NCBI RefSeq assembly: GCF_000685865.1
Contig: NZ_JMKS01000003.1
Location: 620,001 to 684,000 of the forward strand
DNA: 64,000 bases
Direction of reading: 5' to 3'
DNA from: Exiguobacterium antarcticum DSM 14480
Lineage (GTDB): Bacteria; Bacillota; Bacilli; Exiguobacteriales; Exiguobacteriaceae
The position numbers and the translations under genes were made by a program. The notes beneath the pieces are model-generated. The model had not been told where the DNA came from. It was given only the letters and a program-made list of their open reading frames with translations, and searched no databases. Shown here piece by piece: positions 1 through 9,275 of the stretch (positions are counted from its first letter, which is position 1; each line of letters begins with the position of its first letter).

Positions 1-581
1 GTGCTTACGGTAAGCTTGCTGTCATGTTCCCAATGATCGCGACACTTGAAGAATTCCGTGCCGCTAAAGCACTTCTCTTGGAAGAAAAAGCAAACCTTCA
101 AGCAGAAGGCGTGACAGTTTCAGAAGACATCGAAGTCGGAATGATGGTCGAGATTCCATCAACAGCTGTTATGGCGAAACAATTCGCAAAAGAAGTCGAC
201 TTCTTCTCTGTCGGAACAAACGACTTGATCCAATACACGATGGCTGCTGACCGGATGAACGAAAAAGTGTCATATCTCTACCAACCGTTCAACCCAGCTA
301 TCTTAAGCTTATTGAACAACGTCATCACAGAAGCACACAAAGCGGGCAAATGGGTCGGTATGTGTGGGGAGATGGCTGGAGAAGAACTCGCTCTTCCGAT
401 CCTCCTTGGACTCGGACTTGATGAATTCTCAATGTCTGCTTCATCTGTCCTTCGCGCACGCAGCTTGATGACGCGTTTGAACAAAGCAGAGTGTGAAGCG
501 ATTGTCGAACAAGTACTCGATATGGATACAGCGGAAGATGTCGTCAACTTCCTCAGCACGACATTCGATATCAAAAAATAA
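1..581 (+). CDS. ptsI: PTS enzyme I, C-terminal part (partial)
   Basis: This is the C-terminal PEP-binding part of phosphoenolpyruvate-protein phosphotransferase, the cytoplasmic enzyme that takes phosphate from PEP and passes it to HPr. The reading frame is open to the left edge from base 3, so the ATG at 24 is internal and the N-terminus lies outside the window. Visible family marks are the [14 protein letters not shown] signature and the GMCGEMAGE motif carrying the conserved PEP-site cysteine. The product feeds phosphate to the two glucose permeases encoded a few kb away. A terminator follows the stop codon. Identification is firm; the missing part cannot be judged. Confidence 0.97.
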   Translation, partial: AYGKLAVMFPMIATLEEFRAAKALLLEEKANLQAEGVTVSEDIEVGMMVEIPSTAVMAKQFAKEVDFFSVGTNDLIQYTMAADRMNEKVSYLYQPFNPAILSLLNNVITEAHKAGKWVGMCGEMAGEELALPILLGLGLDEFSMSASSVLRARSLMTRLNKAECEAIVEQVLDMDTAEDVVNFLSTTFDIKK

Positions 582-590
582 GGTTTTTCG

Positions 591-620
591 GACACGTCCC
601 ATCTCGGGGCGTGTTTTTTT
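591..620 (+). terminator. Rho-independent terminator of ptsI
   Basis: A 9-bp stem (ACACGTCCC against GGGGCGTGT, one G-U pair) with a short loop is followed by seven T residues, 10 bp after the ptsI stop. Confidence 0.9.
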
Positions 621-684
621 GTCTCGTTAACAAAGCATCTTCTTTTTCCTTATACTTTGTGCGGGAAAGCAGATTAGCCTACGT

Positions 685-744
685 CGAAATCATTCCTCTC
701 TGCACTCGCTTTCCTGTAGGAGTCTAGTGCATCGAATGATTTCG
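685..744. repeat. Short palindromic repeat, internally deleted copy 1 of the dispersed family
   Basis: The outer arms CGAAATCATT (685-694) and AATGATTTCG (735-744) are perfect inverse complements. A second stem TGCACT/AGTGCA lies inside. Between them are the blocks GCTTTCCT and CCTGTAGGAGTC, which also mark the longer copies at 10359, 44380 and (inverted) 45375. The GC-rich central arm of the long copies is absent, so this looks like a deletion derivative. It lies between convergent ptsI and the MFS gene. Confidence 0.7.
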
Positions 745-830
745 AACAACAGAAAAGGAAAGCGGATTTGACATCCACTTCCCCCTCTTCTGTCAATTTT
801 GATGTTTATCTAAATATCTTTACCCACATA

Positions 831-2342
831 TTATGCTTGTTTTGCTTTTGGTCGTTCTCCTTGACCTTCTTGTAACGTCGGCCGTTCATTTCCCATCAGG
901 AACACAAAGACGACACCTAACACTGCTGGAATCAGCGCCCATAAATAGACCGACGAAATCGATTCTGCAAGTGATGACTTGATGGCATTCGCTACTTCCG
1001 GTGGCATATTCGCAAGGGCCGAAGCCGTCGGGAATTGTCCGCCATCCGGTGCATTACCGCCCGGCAATTGTTCGCTGATCGTCGATGAGAACGTCCGGGA
1101 TTGAATGATACCAAGCACCGTCACCCCAAGCGTCATCCCAATCGTCCGGAATGTCGAGCCCATCGAGGTTGCTGCCCCACGTCGTTGCATCTCAATCCCA
1201 TTGATACTGGCAAGATTGAGTAACGAGAAACTAAACCCAACACCAAATCCTAAGATGATCATATACATCGTAATCGCCGTTCGTGTCGTCTCAAGAGACA
1301 TCGTGCTTAACAGATAAACCCCTAACAAGAAGAAAACTGCCGAGACGAACATGACGTTTCGGAACCCGTATTTATTCGGCAGGCGTCCCCCGAGTTGTGC
1401 CGAGATGACCGATGCAATCAACATCGGCATCAAAATCAGACCGGAGTTTGTCGCACTGCCACCAAACACACCTTGGACAAAGATTGGAATAAAGACACTT
1501 GCAGAGATAAAGACAAATCCGTAAAAAAAGGCTACACCTTGCGTCGCTGCAAACAATTGCCGTTTAAATAGACTGAACGTGATGACAGGATCGGCTGCCC
1601 GGCGTTCGATAAAGCCGAAGATGATGAAAGCAACGAGTGCCGCCCCAAACAAACCGATGATTTGCGGCGAGTTCCAAGCATAATCTTTTCCGCCCATTTC
1701 AAGCGCCAGTAAGAATAAGACAAGTCCTGCAACTAACGTCACCGCTCCGGCATAATCGATTTTTTGCGTCCGGTGAACCGGTGACTCCTTGTAAAACAGT
1801 GAAACAAGTGTGAGTGCCAAAATCCCGAGTGGAATATTGATATAAAACACCCAACGCCAGTTGATGGCATCTGTTAACACAGCGCCAAGCAACGGACCGA
1901 AGATACTTGAAATTCCGAAGACGGCTCCAAATAAACCACTGACCTTCCCGCGTTTTTCAGGCGGGAAAATATCAAAGATGATCGTAAAGGCGATTGGCAT
2001 TAAAGCTCCGCCACCTAGACCTTGAACCGCACGATACACGGATAGTTCAACAATCGAGTCGGCCATCCCGCAAAGAATGCTTCCCGTGATGAACAGTAAC
2101 ATTCCAAATAAGAAGAAACGTTTTCGACCGTACATATCACTCAACTTACCAAAGATCGGCATCCCGGCCACAGTCGCAATCATATAGGCTGATGTCACCC
2201 ACGCATATTGATCAAAGCCGTTTAATTCACTGACGATTGTCGGCATCGCTGTCGCAACGATGGTATTATCCATTGCCGCCACTAAAATCCCGATCAGTAA
2301 CCCTAACACGACGTAACGTGTTTTTGTCGAAGTCGTAGCCAT
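831..2342 (-). CDS. MFS multidrug exporter, DHA2 (14-TM) family
   Basis: A 503-residue integral membrane protein of the drug:H+ antiporter-2 type (EmrB/QacA/LmrB-like), expected to export lipophilic compounds in exchange for protons. It has about 14 hydrophobic segments. Motif A (GKLSDMYGRKR) lies near residue 65 and the antiporter motif C region (GISSIFGPLLGAVLTD) near residue 145. An early DNTIVATAMPTI segment typical of DHA2 transporters is present. An AAAGAGGTGAG ribosome site supports the ATG at 2342. The gene stands alone, convergent with ptsI; no adjacent regulator gene is visible. The substrate cannot be told from sequence. Confidence 0.92.
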   Translation of the reverse strand: MATTSTKTRYVVLGLLIGILVAAMDNTIVATAMPTIVSELNGFDQYAWVTSAYMIATVAGMPIFGKLSDMYGRKRFFLFGMLLFITGSILCGMADSIVELSVYRAVQGLGGGALMPIAFTIIFDIFPPEKRGKVSGLFGAVFGISSIFGPLLGAVLTDAINWRWVFYINIPLGILALTLVSLFYKESPVHRTQKIDYAGAVTLVAGLVLFLLALEMGGKDYAWNSPQIIGLFGAALVAFIIFGFIERRAADPVITFSLFKRQLFAATQGVAFFYGFVFISASVFIPIFVQGVFGGSATNSGLILMPMLIASVISAQLGGRLPNKYGFRNVMFVSAVFFLLGVYLLSTMSLETTRTAITMYMIILGFGVGFSFSLLNLASINGIEMQRRGAATSMGSTFRTIGMTLGVTVLGIIQSRTFSSTISEQLPGGNAPDGGQFPTASALANMPPEVANAIKSSLAESISSVYLWALIPAVLGVVFVFLMGNERPTLQEGQGERPKAKQA

Positions 2343-2445
2343 CGACTCACCTCTTTCTTTTCAAAAAATAGCTAATCTTCATAATAGCTTATTCATTGTA
2401 TCATCGTATGTGCAAAATCTCACTGTTAAATGTTCACTGCATATA

Positions 2446-2476
2446 AAAAACACGATTCCAAAAACGGAATCGTGTT
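2446..2476 (-). terminator. Terminator of the IICBA ptsG gene
   Basis: The hairpin CACGATTCC/GGAATCGTG is followed on the minus strand by six T residues, 15 bp beyond the stop of the ptsG gene at 2491. Confidence 0.9.
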
Positions 2477-2490
2477 CATCGTACTGATCA

Positions 2491-4584
2491 TTATTTAATG
2501 TCATACGAAATCTTTTCACCGGCTTCGACTGTTTTCCCAACATCGACCGAAACTTTCCGGTCGCCGCTGTTCGTGACGATGATTGGTGTGAGTAACGATG
2601 GGACAAGTGGTCGGATCTGTTCGAGGTCGACGCTCAGCAACGGCGAACCTGGTTCGACCCGATCGCCGGCTTTCGCGAGTGCTTCGAATCCTTTTCCTTC
2701 AAGCGATACGGTATCGATTCCGATATGAATCAAAATTTCATCTCCATTATCGGCAAGGATGCCAATCGCGTGTTTTGTTGGGAAGAAGGTCGTGATTTCA
2801 CCGGATACAGGAGAAACGACATATCCTTCCGTCGGTTCGATCGCATATCCGTCGCCCATCATCCGTCCGGAGAAGACTTGATCCGGGACGTCATCCAGCG
2901 ATCGAATCACTCCGCTCATTGGTGAAACATATCCTTCAACCGGTACATATGCTCCATCCGTTCCGGCTAAGCCCGACCGGTCATCGGTCCGTGATTCGGC
3001 TCCCGTCGGAACTTGTGGAATCGGATCGGCTTCTGGTTTAACCGGTGGTTGATAGTTCGGATCGTTCATGATTTCTGCCATCTCGGTCTTGATTCCGTCC
3101 GATTTCGGACCAAAAATGGCTTGAACATTGTCTCCGACTTCAAGTACTCCTGCAGCTCCAAGCTGTTTCAGTCGTTCTTTATTGACGCCCGATTTATCGT
3201 TGACGGTAATCCGGAGCCGCGTGATACAAGCATCCAAGTGTTTGATGTTTGATGCACCACCAAAGGCTTGGAGAATTTCATAAGGCAGTTCGCCAGCCGT
3301 CGTCGTCGATGCGACGGCCCCTTCTTGAATCGCTTCGCGTCCCGGAATCTTCAAGTCAAACTTCGTGATGACGAAACGGAACCCAAAGTAATAGATGACC
3401 GCAAAAACTAACCCGACTGGTATGACGAGCCACCAGGAGGTCCGGTTCGGTAAGATTCCGAACAACGTATAGTCAATCAATCCTCCGGAGAAGGTCATCC
3501 CGATTTTGACGTTGAGGATGTCCATGATCATAAAGGATAATCCAGCGAATACGGCGTGGACCGCAAACAATAGCGGTGCAACGAACACGAATGAAAACTC
3601 AACAGGTTCTGTAATCCCGGTCAAAAACGATGTCAAGGCAGCTGAGAAATATAACCCTTCAACCGCTTTCCGACGATCCTTCGCAACCGTATGGTACATC
3701 GCAAGACAGGCAGCAGGAAGACCAAACATCATGAACGGATATTTCCCGGTCATGTATGTCCCTGCCGTAAACGGAACACCGTCTTTTAATTGTGCAAAGA
3801 AAATCCGCTGGTCCCCGTTGACGATCGTACCGGCTTTATCCGTATACTCACCGAACTGGAACCAAAAACTCGAATACCAAATGTGATGCAGACCAAACGG
3901 AATGAGTGAACGTTCGACTAATCCAAAGATGAAGGCAGATAACGTTTCGTTTGATTCAATGATCGTTTTCGAGAACGTATTGATTCCCGTTCCGATCGGC
4001 GGCCAAATGTAACACAACGCAAAACCAGCGACTAAACTGAATAGCGCTGTAGCAATCGGGACAAACCGTTTACCGGCAAAGAATCCAAGGAAATCCGGTA
4101 GTTTAATTTTAAAGAATTTATTATAGCTGTACGCCGCAATCAACCCGGCGATGATCCCTCCGAATACCCCCATTTGCAGGGTCGGTATTCCTAACACGGT
4201 CGCATACGATAAATCACTCGATTTTTGTGCTTCTGCAATCTTTTCAGGCGTAATCTGTAAAAACGAACTGATAACTTTGTTCATGATCAAGAATCCGACA
4301 ATCGCGGCTAATCCTGCGACCCCTTCACCGTTCGCAAGACCAATCGCGACCCCGACGGCAAACAATAATCCTAGATTGGCAAAGATGATATCCCCTGCAT
4401 CTTGCATGACTCGCCAAATGACGACTAATGCATCATTTTCAAGAAATGGCAGATACTGCGTCAGATTCGGGTTTTGAAAAGCCGTACCAAACGCTAGGAG
4501 CAGCCCCGCTGCCGGTAGGATTGCGACCGGTAACATCAAAGCTTTACCGATCCGTTGCAACACACCAAACACGTTTTTCCACAT
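2491..4584 (-). CDS. ptsG: PTS glucose transporter subunit IICBA
   Basis: A 697-residue glucose permease with fused IIC, IIB and IIA domains that takes up glucose and phosphorylates it. IIC (about residues 1-410) holds the transmembrane segments and the [15 protein letters not shown] and GITEPVEF motifs. IIB (about 430-510) holds the phosphorylated cysteine in [12 protein letters not shown] (about 550-697) holds PTKHAIGI and the active histidine in [10 protein letters not shown]. It is a close paralogue of the IICB gene at 4716, which lacks IIA. A terminator separates the two, and no GlcT antiterminator element is seen in the 131 bp upstream, so it may have its own promoter. B. subtilis PtsG has the same domain order. 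Confidence 0.95.
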   Translation of the reverse strand: MWKNVFGVLQRIGKALMLPVAILPAAGLLLAFGTAFQNPNLTQYLPFLENDALVVIWRVMQDAGDIIFANLGLLFAVGVAIGLANGEGVAGLAAIVGFLIMNKVISSFLQITPEKIAEAQKSSDLSYATVLGIPTLQMGVFGGIIAGLIAAYSYNKFFKIKLPDFLGFFAGKRFVPIATALFSLVAGFALCYIWPPIGTGINTFSKTIIESNETLSAFIFGLVERSLIPFGLHHIWYSSFWFQFGEYTDKAGTIVNGDQRIFFAQLKDGVPFTAGTYMTGKYPFMMFGLPAACLAMYHTVAKDRRKAVEGLYFSAALTSFLTGITEPVEFSFVFVAPLLFAVHAVFAGLSFMIMDILNVKIGMTFSGGLIDYTLFGILPNRTSWWLVIPVGLVFAVIYYFGFRFVITKFDLKIPGREAIQEGAVASTTTAGELPYEILQAFGGASNIKHLDACITRLRITVNDKSGVNKERLKQLGAAGVLEVGDNVQAIFGPKSDGIKTEMAEIMNDPNYQPPVKPEADPIPQVPTGAESRTDDRSGLAGTDGAYVPVEGYVSPMSGVIRSLDDVPDQVFSGRMMGDGYAIEPTEGYVVSPVSGEITTFFPTKHAIGILADNGDEILIHIGIDTVSLEGKGFEALAKAGDRVEPGSPLLSVDLEQIRPLVPSLLTPIIVTNSGDRKVSVDVGKTVEAGEKISYDIK

Positions 4585-4674
4585 CAGTGATTTCCCTCCT
4601 TTTTTTAACCAAACTACTTACTTCATACCCTTAATGTTTATTCCATGAAACTATTTAGAAGATGTTTATTTCCA

Positions 4675-4710
4675 CAAAAAAAGAGCCTTCCCAAATCGGG
4701 AAAGCTCTTC
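4675..4710 (-). terminator. Terminator between the two ptsG paralogues
   Basis: On the minus strand the stem AAGAGCTTTCCCG/(T)GGGAAGGCTCTT is followed by seven T residues. It lies directly after the stop of the IICB gene and before the IICBA gene. Confidence 0.9.
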
Positions 4711-4715
4711 ATACA

Positions 4716-6239
4716 TTAAACTGATTTTTCTTGTTTACGTGACGCGATGACAGCTTGAATTTCAGATTTGATGTTATCTGATTTTGGTCCGTAGATCGCT
4801 TGGACGTTGTTACCAACTTCAAGAACCCCTGCCGCACCTAATTTTTTCAATTCATTTTTGTCAACTTTTGATTTATCAAGTACTTCAACACGAAGGCGTG
4901 TGATACATGCATCAAGGTGTTTGATGTTTGATTCAGAACCGAGTGCATCAAGGATACCTGCTGCAAGCTCAGATCCTTGAGCCATTGAAGTTTCTTGGAC
5001 TTCGTCTTCACGACCTGGTGTTTTCAAGTTGAACTTGCGGATTGCGAAACGGAATCCAACATAGTACACAACTGCGAGAACAAGACCGACGACGATGACG
5101 AGCCACCACTGCGTACGTCCTGGAAGGACACCGAAGAGAAGGAAGTCGATCAATCCACCTGAGAATGTCATCCCGATTTTGACGTTCAAGAGTTGCATTG
5201 TCATGAACGAAAGACCTGCGAAGACTGCGTGAACTGCGAACAAGATTGGTGCAACGAATAAGAATGCGAATTCGATTGGTTCTGTGATACCTGTTAAGAA
5301 AGCTGTAAGTGCTGCTGATCCAAGAAGACCACCAACGATTGCGCGACGCTCTGGGCGTGCTTCATGGTACATAGCAAGTGCTGCTGCTGGAAGACCAAAC
5401 ATCATGAACGGGAATTTACCAGTCATGAATGTACCAGCTGTTAATTCGACGTTATCTTTTAACTGAGCGAAGAAGATCGCTTGGTCACCACGAACGACGT
5501 CTCCTGCTGCATTCGTGTACGAACCGAATTCGAACCAGAATGGTGCATAGAAGATATGGTGAAGACCAAATGGAATCAATGAACGTTCAATGAGACCAAA
5601 GACGAATGCTGCAAGTGTTGGGTTTTTCTCCATCATGAAGTGGGAGAATGTGTTCAACCCGTCTTGCGCGAACGGCCAAACGAATACAAGAACAAGACCT
5701 GCGAACAATGAAACAACTGCTGTAACGATTGGAACAAACCGTTTTCCTGCGAAGAATCCGAGGAACTGCGGCAATTCGAGATTATGATACTTCCCGTAGG
5801 CCCAGGCTGCGATCAAACCGATGATGATACCACCGAAGACACCTGTTTGAAGGGTTGGAATACCAAGTACGTTTGAGTACCCTTGACCATTTGCCACCAT
5901 TTCTGGTGTAACGCCGAGCCAAACGCTCATCGTTTTGTTCATGATCAGGAATCCGACGATCGCTGCAAGTCCGGCTGCGCCGTCTCCTGCTAATCCGATC
6001 GCGACACCGACCGCGAATAAGAGTGCTAAGTTACCGAAGATGATATCCCCGGCTGCTTCCATCAATTTTGCAACCTTGATGATTGCATCATTTTTTAAGA
6101 ACTCGAGTCTTGACGTCAAGTTCGGATTTTGCATCGCATTACCGAATCCGAGTAAGATCCCGGCAGCAGGCAAAATCGCAACAGGAAGCATCAACGCTTT
6201 ACCAACACGTTGAAGAACAGCAAAAATCTGTTTGAACAT
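4716..6239 (-). CDS. ptsG: PTS glucose transporter subunit IICB (no IIA domain)
   Basis: A 507-residue paralogue of the neighbouring IICBA permease. It has IIC (about 1-410, with [15 protein letters not shown] and GITEPIEF) and IIB (about 430-500, phosphocysteine in LDACITRLR) and then stops with a short basic tail, so phosphate must come from a IIA encoded elsewhere, possibly the IICBA neighbour. It is the first gene behind the glcT RAT/terminator switch at 6331-6450, so glucose-dependent antitermination should act on it. The GAGGAGGAAACACAC ribosome site supports the ATG at 6239. Glucose as substrate is inferred from similarity and from GlcT control. Confidence 0.92.
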   Translation of the reverse strand: MFKQIFAVLQRVGKALMLPVAILPAAGILLGFGNAMQNPNLTSRLEFLKNDAIIKVAKLMEAAGDIIFGNLALLFAVGVAIGLAGDGAAGLAAIVGFLIMNKTMSVWLGVTPEMVANGQGYSNVLGIPTLQTGVFGGIIIGLIAAWAYGKYHNLELPQFLGFFAGKRFVPIVTAVVSLFAGLVLVFVWPFAQDGLNTFSHFMMEKNPTLAAFVFGLIERSLIPFGLHHIFYAPFWFEFGSYTNAAGDVVRGDQAIFFAQLKDNVELTAGTFMTGKFPFMMFGLPAAALAMYHEARPERRAIVGGLLGSAALTAFLTGITEPIEFAFLFVAPILFAVHAVFAGLSFMTMQLLNVKIGMTFSGGLIDFLLFGVLPGRTQWWLVIVVGLVLAVVYYVGFRFAIRKFNLKTPGREDEVQETSMAQGSELAAGILDALGSESNIKHLDACITRLRVEVLDKSKVDKNELKKLGAAGVLEVGNNVQAIYGPKSDNIKSEIQAVIASRKQEKSV

Positions 6240-6330
6240 GTGTGTTTCCTCCTCTTAATCTAAAATCTACAATAATAAATAATGCCAATGACAGGTCGAA
6301 AAAAGTCAGACATCTGACCGATTTTTACAG

Positions 6331-6430
6331 AAAAAAATCAGGCACAAGCGGATTGTAGACAAAATACACTTATCCCGCGAAAAATCCTAACGGAAATAAA
6401 CCATTTTGCCCGACATCCCACTCATGCCTG
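6331..6430 (-). terminator. Conditional terminator in the ptsG leader (GlcT-controlled)
   Basis: On the minus strand CAGGCATGAGTGG (6418-6430) can pair over 13 bp, with several G-U pairs, with CCGCTTGTGCCTG (6339-6351), which is followed by ATTTTTTT. The 5' arm is also the 3' side of the RAT hairpin, so the two folds exclude each other. Confidence 0.8.
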
Positions 6431-6450
6431 ATCGTATCAGTAACACGTAG
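6419..6450 (-). promoter_or_regulatory. RAT (ribonucleic antiterminator) for GlcT
   Basis: The minus strand reads TACGTGTTACTGAT-ACG-ATCAGGCATGAGTG, an imperfect hairpin with a CTGAT/ATCAG core. As remembered, the B. subtilis ptsG RAT bound by GlcT is nearly the same. It starts only about 10 nt after the glcT stop codon, so any separate ptsG promoter would have to lie inside glcT. Confidence 0.82.
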
Positions 6451-6459
6451 TCCGTGCGG

Positions 6460-7317
6460 TCATTTACCTAAATCGTACTGCACTAAGCGTTGCAGATGCA
6501 TCGTAAGATACGTCGCTTCACCGCGCGGTACCGCTTTCTTCAACTGACGTTCCATGATGGACATCAGCTCCCAAGCAGTATCATAGCACAGCGGATATTC
6601 TTCGCGCAATAGCTTTTCTACTTTTTCTGGCGCCTCTAGGTACTCGCCATTGGAAACCCTTTCAATCGCTGACCGTAAGTGACGAATTAAACGCTTATAA
6701 TCCAACGATTTTCGATCGATTTTGATTTGCAAACGCTGTTCGATGTGACTGGCAATTAATCCGACGAGTTGATGATGTCGGTTCACTTCGAGCACATCCT
6801 TGAAGTTCGTTGCCGAATGAATGTGCAACGCGATGAAGCCCGTTTCTGCAGGTGGCAGATAAAAATTCATCTCGGCACTGATGAATTCAACGATTTCTTC
6901 CGCCAAGGCATACTCTTCCGGATATAAGGCTTCCGTTTCTGCAAGAAACGGATTCGTCACTTCCATACCTTGCTCCAAACGTTTGAACGTAAACGTCAAA
7001 TGATCCGTCAACCCGATATGAATATGTTCATCGACCCGTTTTCCGAACCGCGTTTCAATCATCGAAACGATTTCGTTCATCAAAGCGATGAAATTTTCAT
7101 CGAGGTGTCCGACAAGTGCCTTATACTGTGCTTGCTCGTCTTTATCTTTTAACGTATAGACTTTTTCTAACTTTTCAAGATCCGTTAGTTGATCGTCTGG
7201 CTTCCGACCGAAGCCAATCCCTTTCGCGAGGATAATGACTTCCTGATTCGCACCAGTCGAACAAATGACGACATTATTATTCAAGACTTTGATAACGCGG
7301 TACATTTGTTTATCCAT
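6460..7317 (-). CDS. glcT: GlcT, BglG/SacY-type transcription antiterminator
   Basis: A 285-residue RNA-binding antiterminator that lets transcription pass the ptsG leader terminator when glucose is present. The N-terminal CAT domain (about residues 1-58, starting YRVIKVLNNNVV) binds the RAT. It is followed by PRD1 (about 70-170; conserved His near HIGLTDHLTF) and PRD2 (about 180-285; HLRSAIER and TMHLQRL), the sites of EI/HPr/EII-dependent phosphorylation. The gene sits directly upstream of its target, as in B. subtilis. Length and domain order are normal for the family. Confidence 0.95.
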   Translation of the reverse strand: MDKQMYRVIKVLNNNVVICSTGANQEVIILAKGIGFGRKPDDQLTDLEKLEKVYTLKDKDEQAQYKALVGHLDENFIALMNEIVSMIETRFGKRVDEHIHIGLTDHLTFTFKRLEQGMEVTNPFLAETEALYPEEYALAEEIVEFISAEMNFYLPPAETGFIALHIHSATNFKDVLEVNRHHQLVGLIASHIEQRLQIKIDRKSLDYKRLIRHLRSAIERVSNGEYLEAPEKVEKLLREEYPLCYDTAWELMSIMERQLKKAVPRGEATYLTMHLQRLVQYDLGK

Positions 7318-7370
7318 TCGCTCTCAACCCTATCTGCTCTTACACATTTTTTTAAAAAGACACTGTTTTT

Positions 7371-7398
7371 ATTATAACGTGTTTTAACGCACTAAAAA
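7371..7398 (-). promoter_or_regulatory. Possible glcT promoter
   Basis: A consensus -10 TATAAT (minus strand, 7371-7376) lies about 55 nt upstream of the glcT start. The -35 position 17 nt away is a T-run that is also the tail of the yuiB terminator, so only the -10 is convincing. Confidence 0.4.
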
Positions 7399-7422
7399 AG
7401 CCTACTCACTCAAGTAGACTTT
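7393..7422 (-). terminator. Terminator after yuiB
   Basis: AGTCTACT/AGTAGGCT stem (8 bp with G-U) followed on the minus strand by six T residues. It begins at the yuiB stop codon. Confidence 0.8.
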
Positions 7423-7738
7423 AAAACATTTGGTAACCACTTTTACGCAAAAAGCGAATCGACATACCGGCGATGACGATTCCGGCAAGGCCGGCCACAA
7501 ACATCGTGACATCTGCCGTCTGCAGCCCCATGATCCGTTCGCCGAGTGCCGGAATCGCTTCACGAGCATTCGTGAAGTAATCAAGCGTCGACTGGTTATC
7601 AATCATCATGATGATGATCAGCGGATAGAGGACAAGCATGATCCACGTACTGCGCAACAACATGTTTAAGATAAAACCGATACTAAAGAACATGACGAGA
7701 TAGAGAACGCTCCCGATCACGGCTTGAATGATATGCAT
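7421..7738 (-). CDS. yuiB: YuiB-like small membrane protein
   Basis: A 105-residue protein with about three hydrophobic segments (near residues 4-30, 33-45 and 75-95), similar to B. subtilis YuiB, which also neighbours yumB. Function is unknown. An upstream in-frame ATG at 7804 would add 22 residues, but AAAGGGGGAACAGT lies just before the ATG at 7738 and the shorter form matches the usual length, so 7738 is preferred. A terminator from yumB lies between the two genes, so it probably has its own promoter. Confidence 0.75.
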   Translation of the reverse strand: MHIIQAVIGSVLYLVMFFSIGFILNMLLRSTWIMLVLYPLIIIMMIDNQSTLDYFTNAREAIPALGERIMGLQTADVTMFVAGLAGIVIAGMSIRFLRKSGYQMF

Positions 7739-7777
7739 ACTGTTCCCCCTTTGAATCTCTTTTTTAGTATAACCGAC

Positions 7778-7811
7778 AAAAAAGGCAAATGCACGAGTGT
7801 ACATTTGCCTA
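7778..7811 (-). terminator. Terminator of yumB
   Basis: AGGCAAATG/CATTTGCCT stem with further pairs inside, followed by six T residues on the minus strand, about 11 bp after the yumB stop. Confidence 0.9.
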
Positions 7812-7821
7812 AAACGTGAAC

Positions 7822-9033
7822 TTAGAATTTACCTTTTTTGATGGCAAGACCAATCTTTTTCAACTCAAGGAAATGTTTGTTGTCGATGACTTTTTTCATG
7901 AATGATGCGTTACGGCCGTAAATCTTCTTACCGAAGACCATTCCGATTCCATCTTTATGACCAAGTGAAGCGACTGTTCCTTTGTTTTCATATGTGAACG
8001 TTGATGTTTGACGTCCACCGATGAGAGCAGAGATGTTTTCAGCCACTTTGTGTGCTTGTTGCGTCGCGATCTGTGCAGTTGGTGGATACGGACGATTCGA
8101 GTTCGGATCCATGACTGCTGAACAGTCACCGATCATGAAGACATTTTCATGCCCAGGAACACGGAGGTCTTCTGCGACGACGACACGGTTACGCATGGCT
8201 TCAAAGCCAGATGCTGCAACAACCGGGTTACCGCTGACGCCACCTGTCCAGATGATCGTGTTCGCTTCGATTGTTTCTGTTGTTTCACCTTGGAGTGGAC
8301 CAAATGTCACGCTGCCCGGTGCACATTCCTTGATGCCGTTACCGAGTTTGAACTCGATCCCTTGGCGCTCGAGCCATTTGTGTGCGTAGTTGACGAGATC
8401 AGCATCAAATCCAGGAAGGACCGTAGGAGCTGCTTCGATATTGACGACACGAACGAGTTCGCGTGGGATATCATATTGTTTACACAGTTCCGGAATCCGG
8501 TTGACGAGCTCACCCATGAACTCGATACCCGTAAATCCGGCACCACCGACGACGATCGTCAAGAGTGAACGGTTTGTTGAACCCGTTGTTTTGTACTCTG
8601 CGAATGAATAGTCGATATGTTCCTTGATTTTCCGGACACTGTTCAATGAACTGATCGTTAGAGCGTTCTCTTTCAATCCTTTAATGCCGAATGTTTCAGG
8701 AACGCCACCAAGTGCGACGACGACGTAGTCGTAAGGGACTGTTCCACCGTCGACAAGCTTCACTGTGTTGCTTGCTGTATCAACTTTCTCGACGATACCT
8801 TTGACAAGTTTGACACGCGAAGGATTGATGACATCATTGATGTAGATACGCGCCTGTTCAGCAGACATCGTTCCTGCTGCTGGTTCGTGTAACCACGTTG
8901 TTTGGTAATGATAATCGTGTTTGTTGATTAATGTGATGTTCGCTTGGTCGACGCCAAGTTTCTTTTGAAGGTTGACTGCTGTGATCAATCCACCGTAGCC
9001 GGCTCCAAGAATAACAATGTTTGGTGTGTTCAT
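7822..9033 (-). CDS. yumB: Type II NADH dehydrogenase (NDH-2)
   Basis: A 403-residue FAD enzyme that passes electrons from NADH to the quinone pool at the inner face of the membrane without pumping protons. The FAD-binding GAGYGG motif is at residues 10-15. The second Rossmann motif (VVGGAGFTGIEFMGE) binds NADH. NVFMIGDCSA near residue 300 is the FAD-proximal signature. The C-terminal segment is basic and amphipathic, as expected for membrane attachment. AAGGGGTATTAGAAC precedes the ATG. A Rex-like box lies 32-49 bp upstream, which fits redox control by the NADH/NAD ratio. It is divergent from yumC. Confidence 0.93.
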   Translation of the reverse strand: MNTPNIVILGAGYGGLITAVNLQKKLGVDQANITLINKHDYHYQTTWLHEPAAGTMSAEQARIYINDVINPSRVKLVKGIVEKVDTASNTVKLVDGGTVPYDYVVVALGGVPETFGIKGLKENALTISSLNSVRKIKEHIDYSFAEYKTTGSTNRSLLTIVVGGAGFTGIEFMGELVNRIPELCKQYDIPRELVRVVNIEAAPTVLPGFDADLVNYAHKWLERQGIEFKLGNGIKECAPGSVTFGPLQGETTETIEANTIIWTGGVSGNPVVAASGFEAMRNRVVVAEDLRVPGHENVFMIGDCSAVMDPNSNRPYPPTAQIATQQAHKVAENISALIGGRQTSTFTYENKGTVASLGHKDGIGMVFGKKIYGRNASFMKKVIDNKHFLELKKIGLAIKKGKF

Positions 9034-9064
9034 GTTCTAATACCCCTTACGCTTAATAGTTTTG

Positions 9065-9082
9065 TTGTGATTTTCTTCACAT
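9065..9082. promoter_or_regulatory. Rex-like operator upstream of yumB
   Basis: TTGTGATTTTCTTCACAT matches the Rex palindrome TTGTGAA-N4-TTCACAA at 12 of 14 fixed positions. It lies 32-49 bp upstream of the yumB start. Confidence 0.6.
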
Positions 9083-9215
9083 TCAATTGCAGATAAATGC
9101 TCAAAAACTTTGTTCAAATAATGTTCACACGTCTATACGTTCATTGAACCATTTTCTATCATAGATTGCAAAGGTAAAATATGCAATCCCTTAAAAAATG
9201 TGAGATGTTCCGCAC

Positions 9216-9246
9216 TTGCCACATCGAACCCATCTTCCTATATAAT
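9216..9246 (+). promoter_or_regulatory. yumC promoter
   Basis: -35 TTGCCA (9216-9221) and -10 TATATA (9239-9244, spacer 17) or TATAAT (9241-9246, spacer 19), about 30 nt before the yumC start. Confidence 0.65.
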
Positions 9247-9275
9247 AGGAGTATCCAACTTTAGGAGGGACTCAG

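Noticed and set aside
6303-6318. GTCAGA-TG-TCTGAC with a T-run in the ptsG leader as a second terminator
   Set aside because: The stem is only 5-6 bp with a very small loop; the 13-bp terminator next to it explains the switch.
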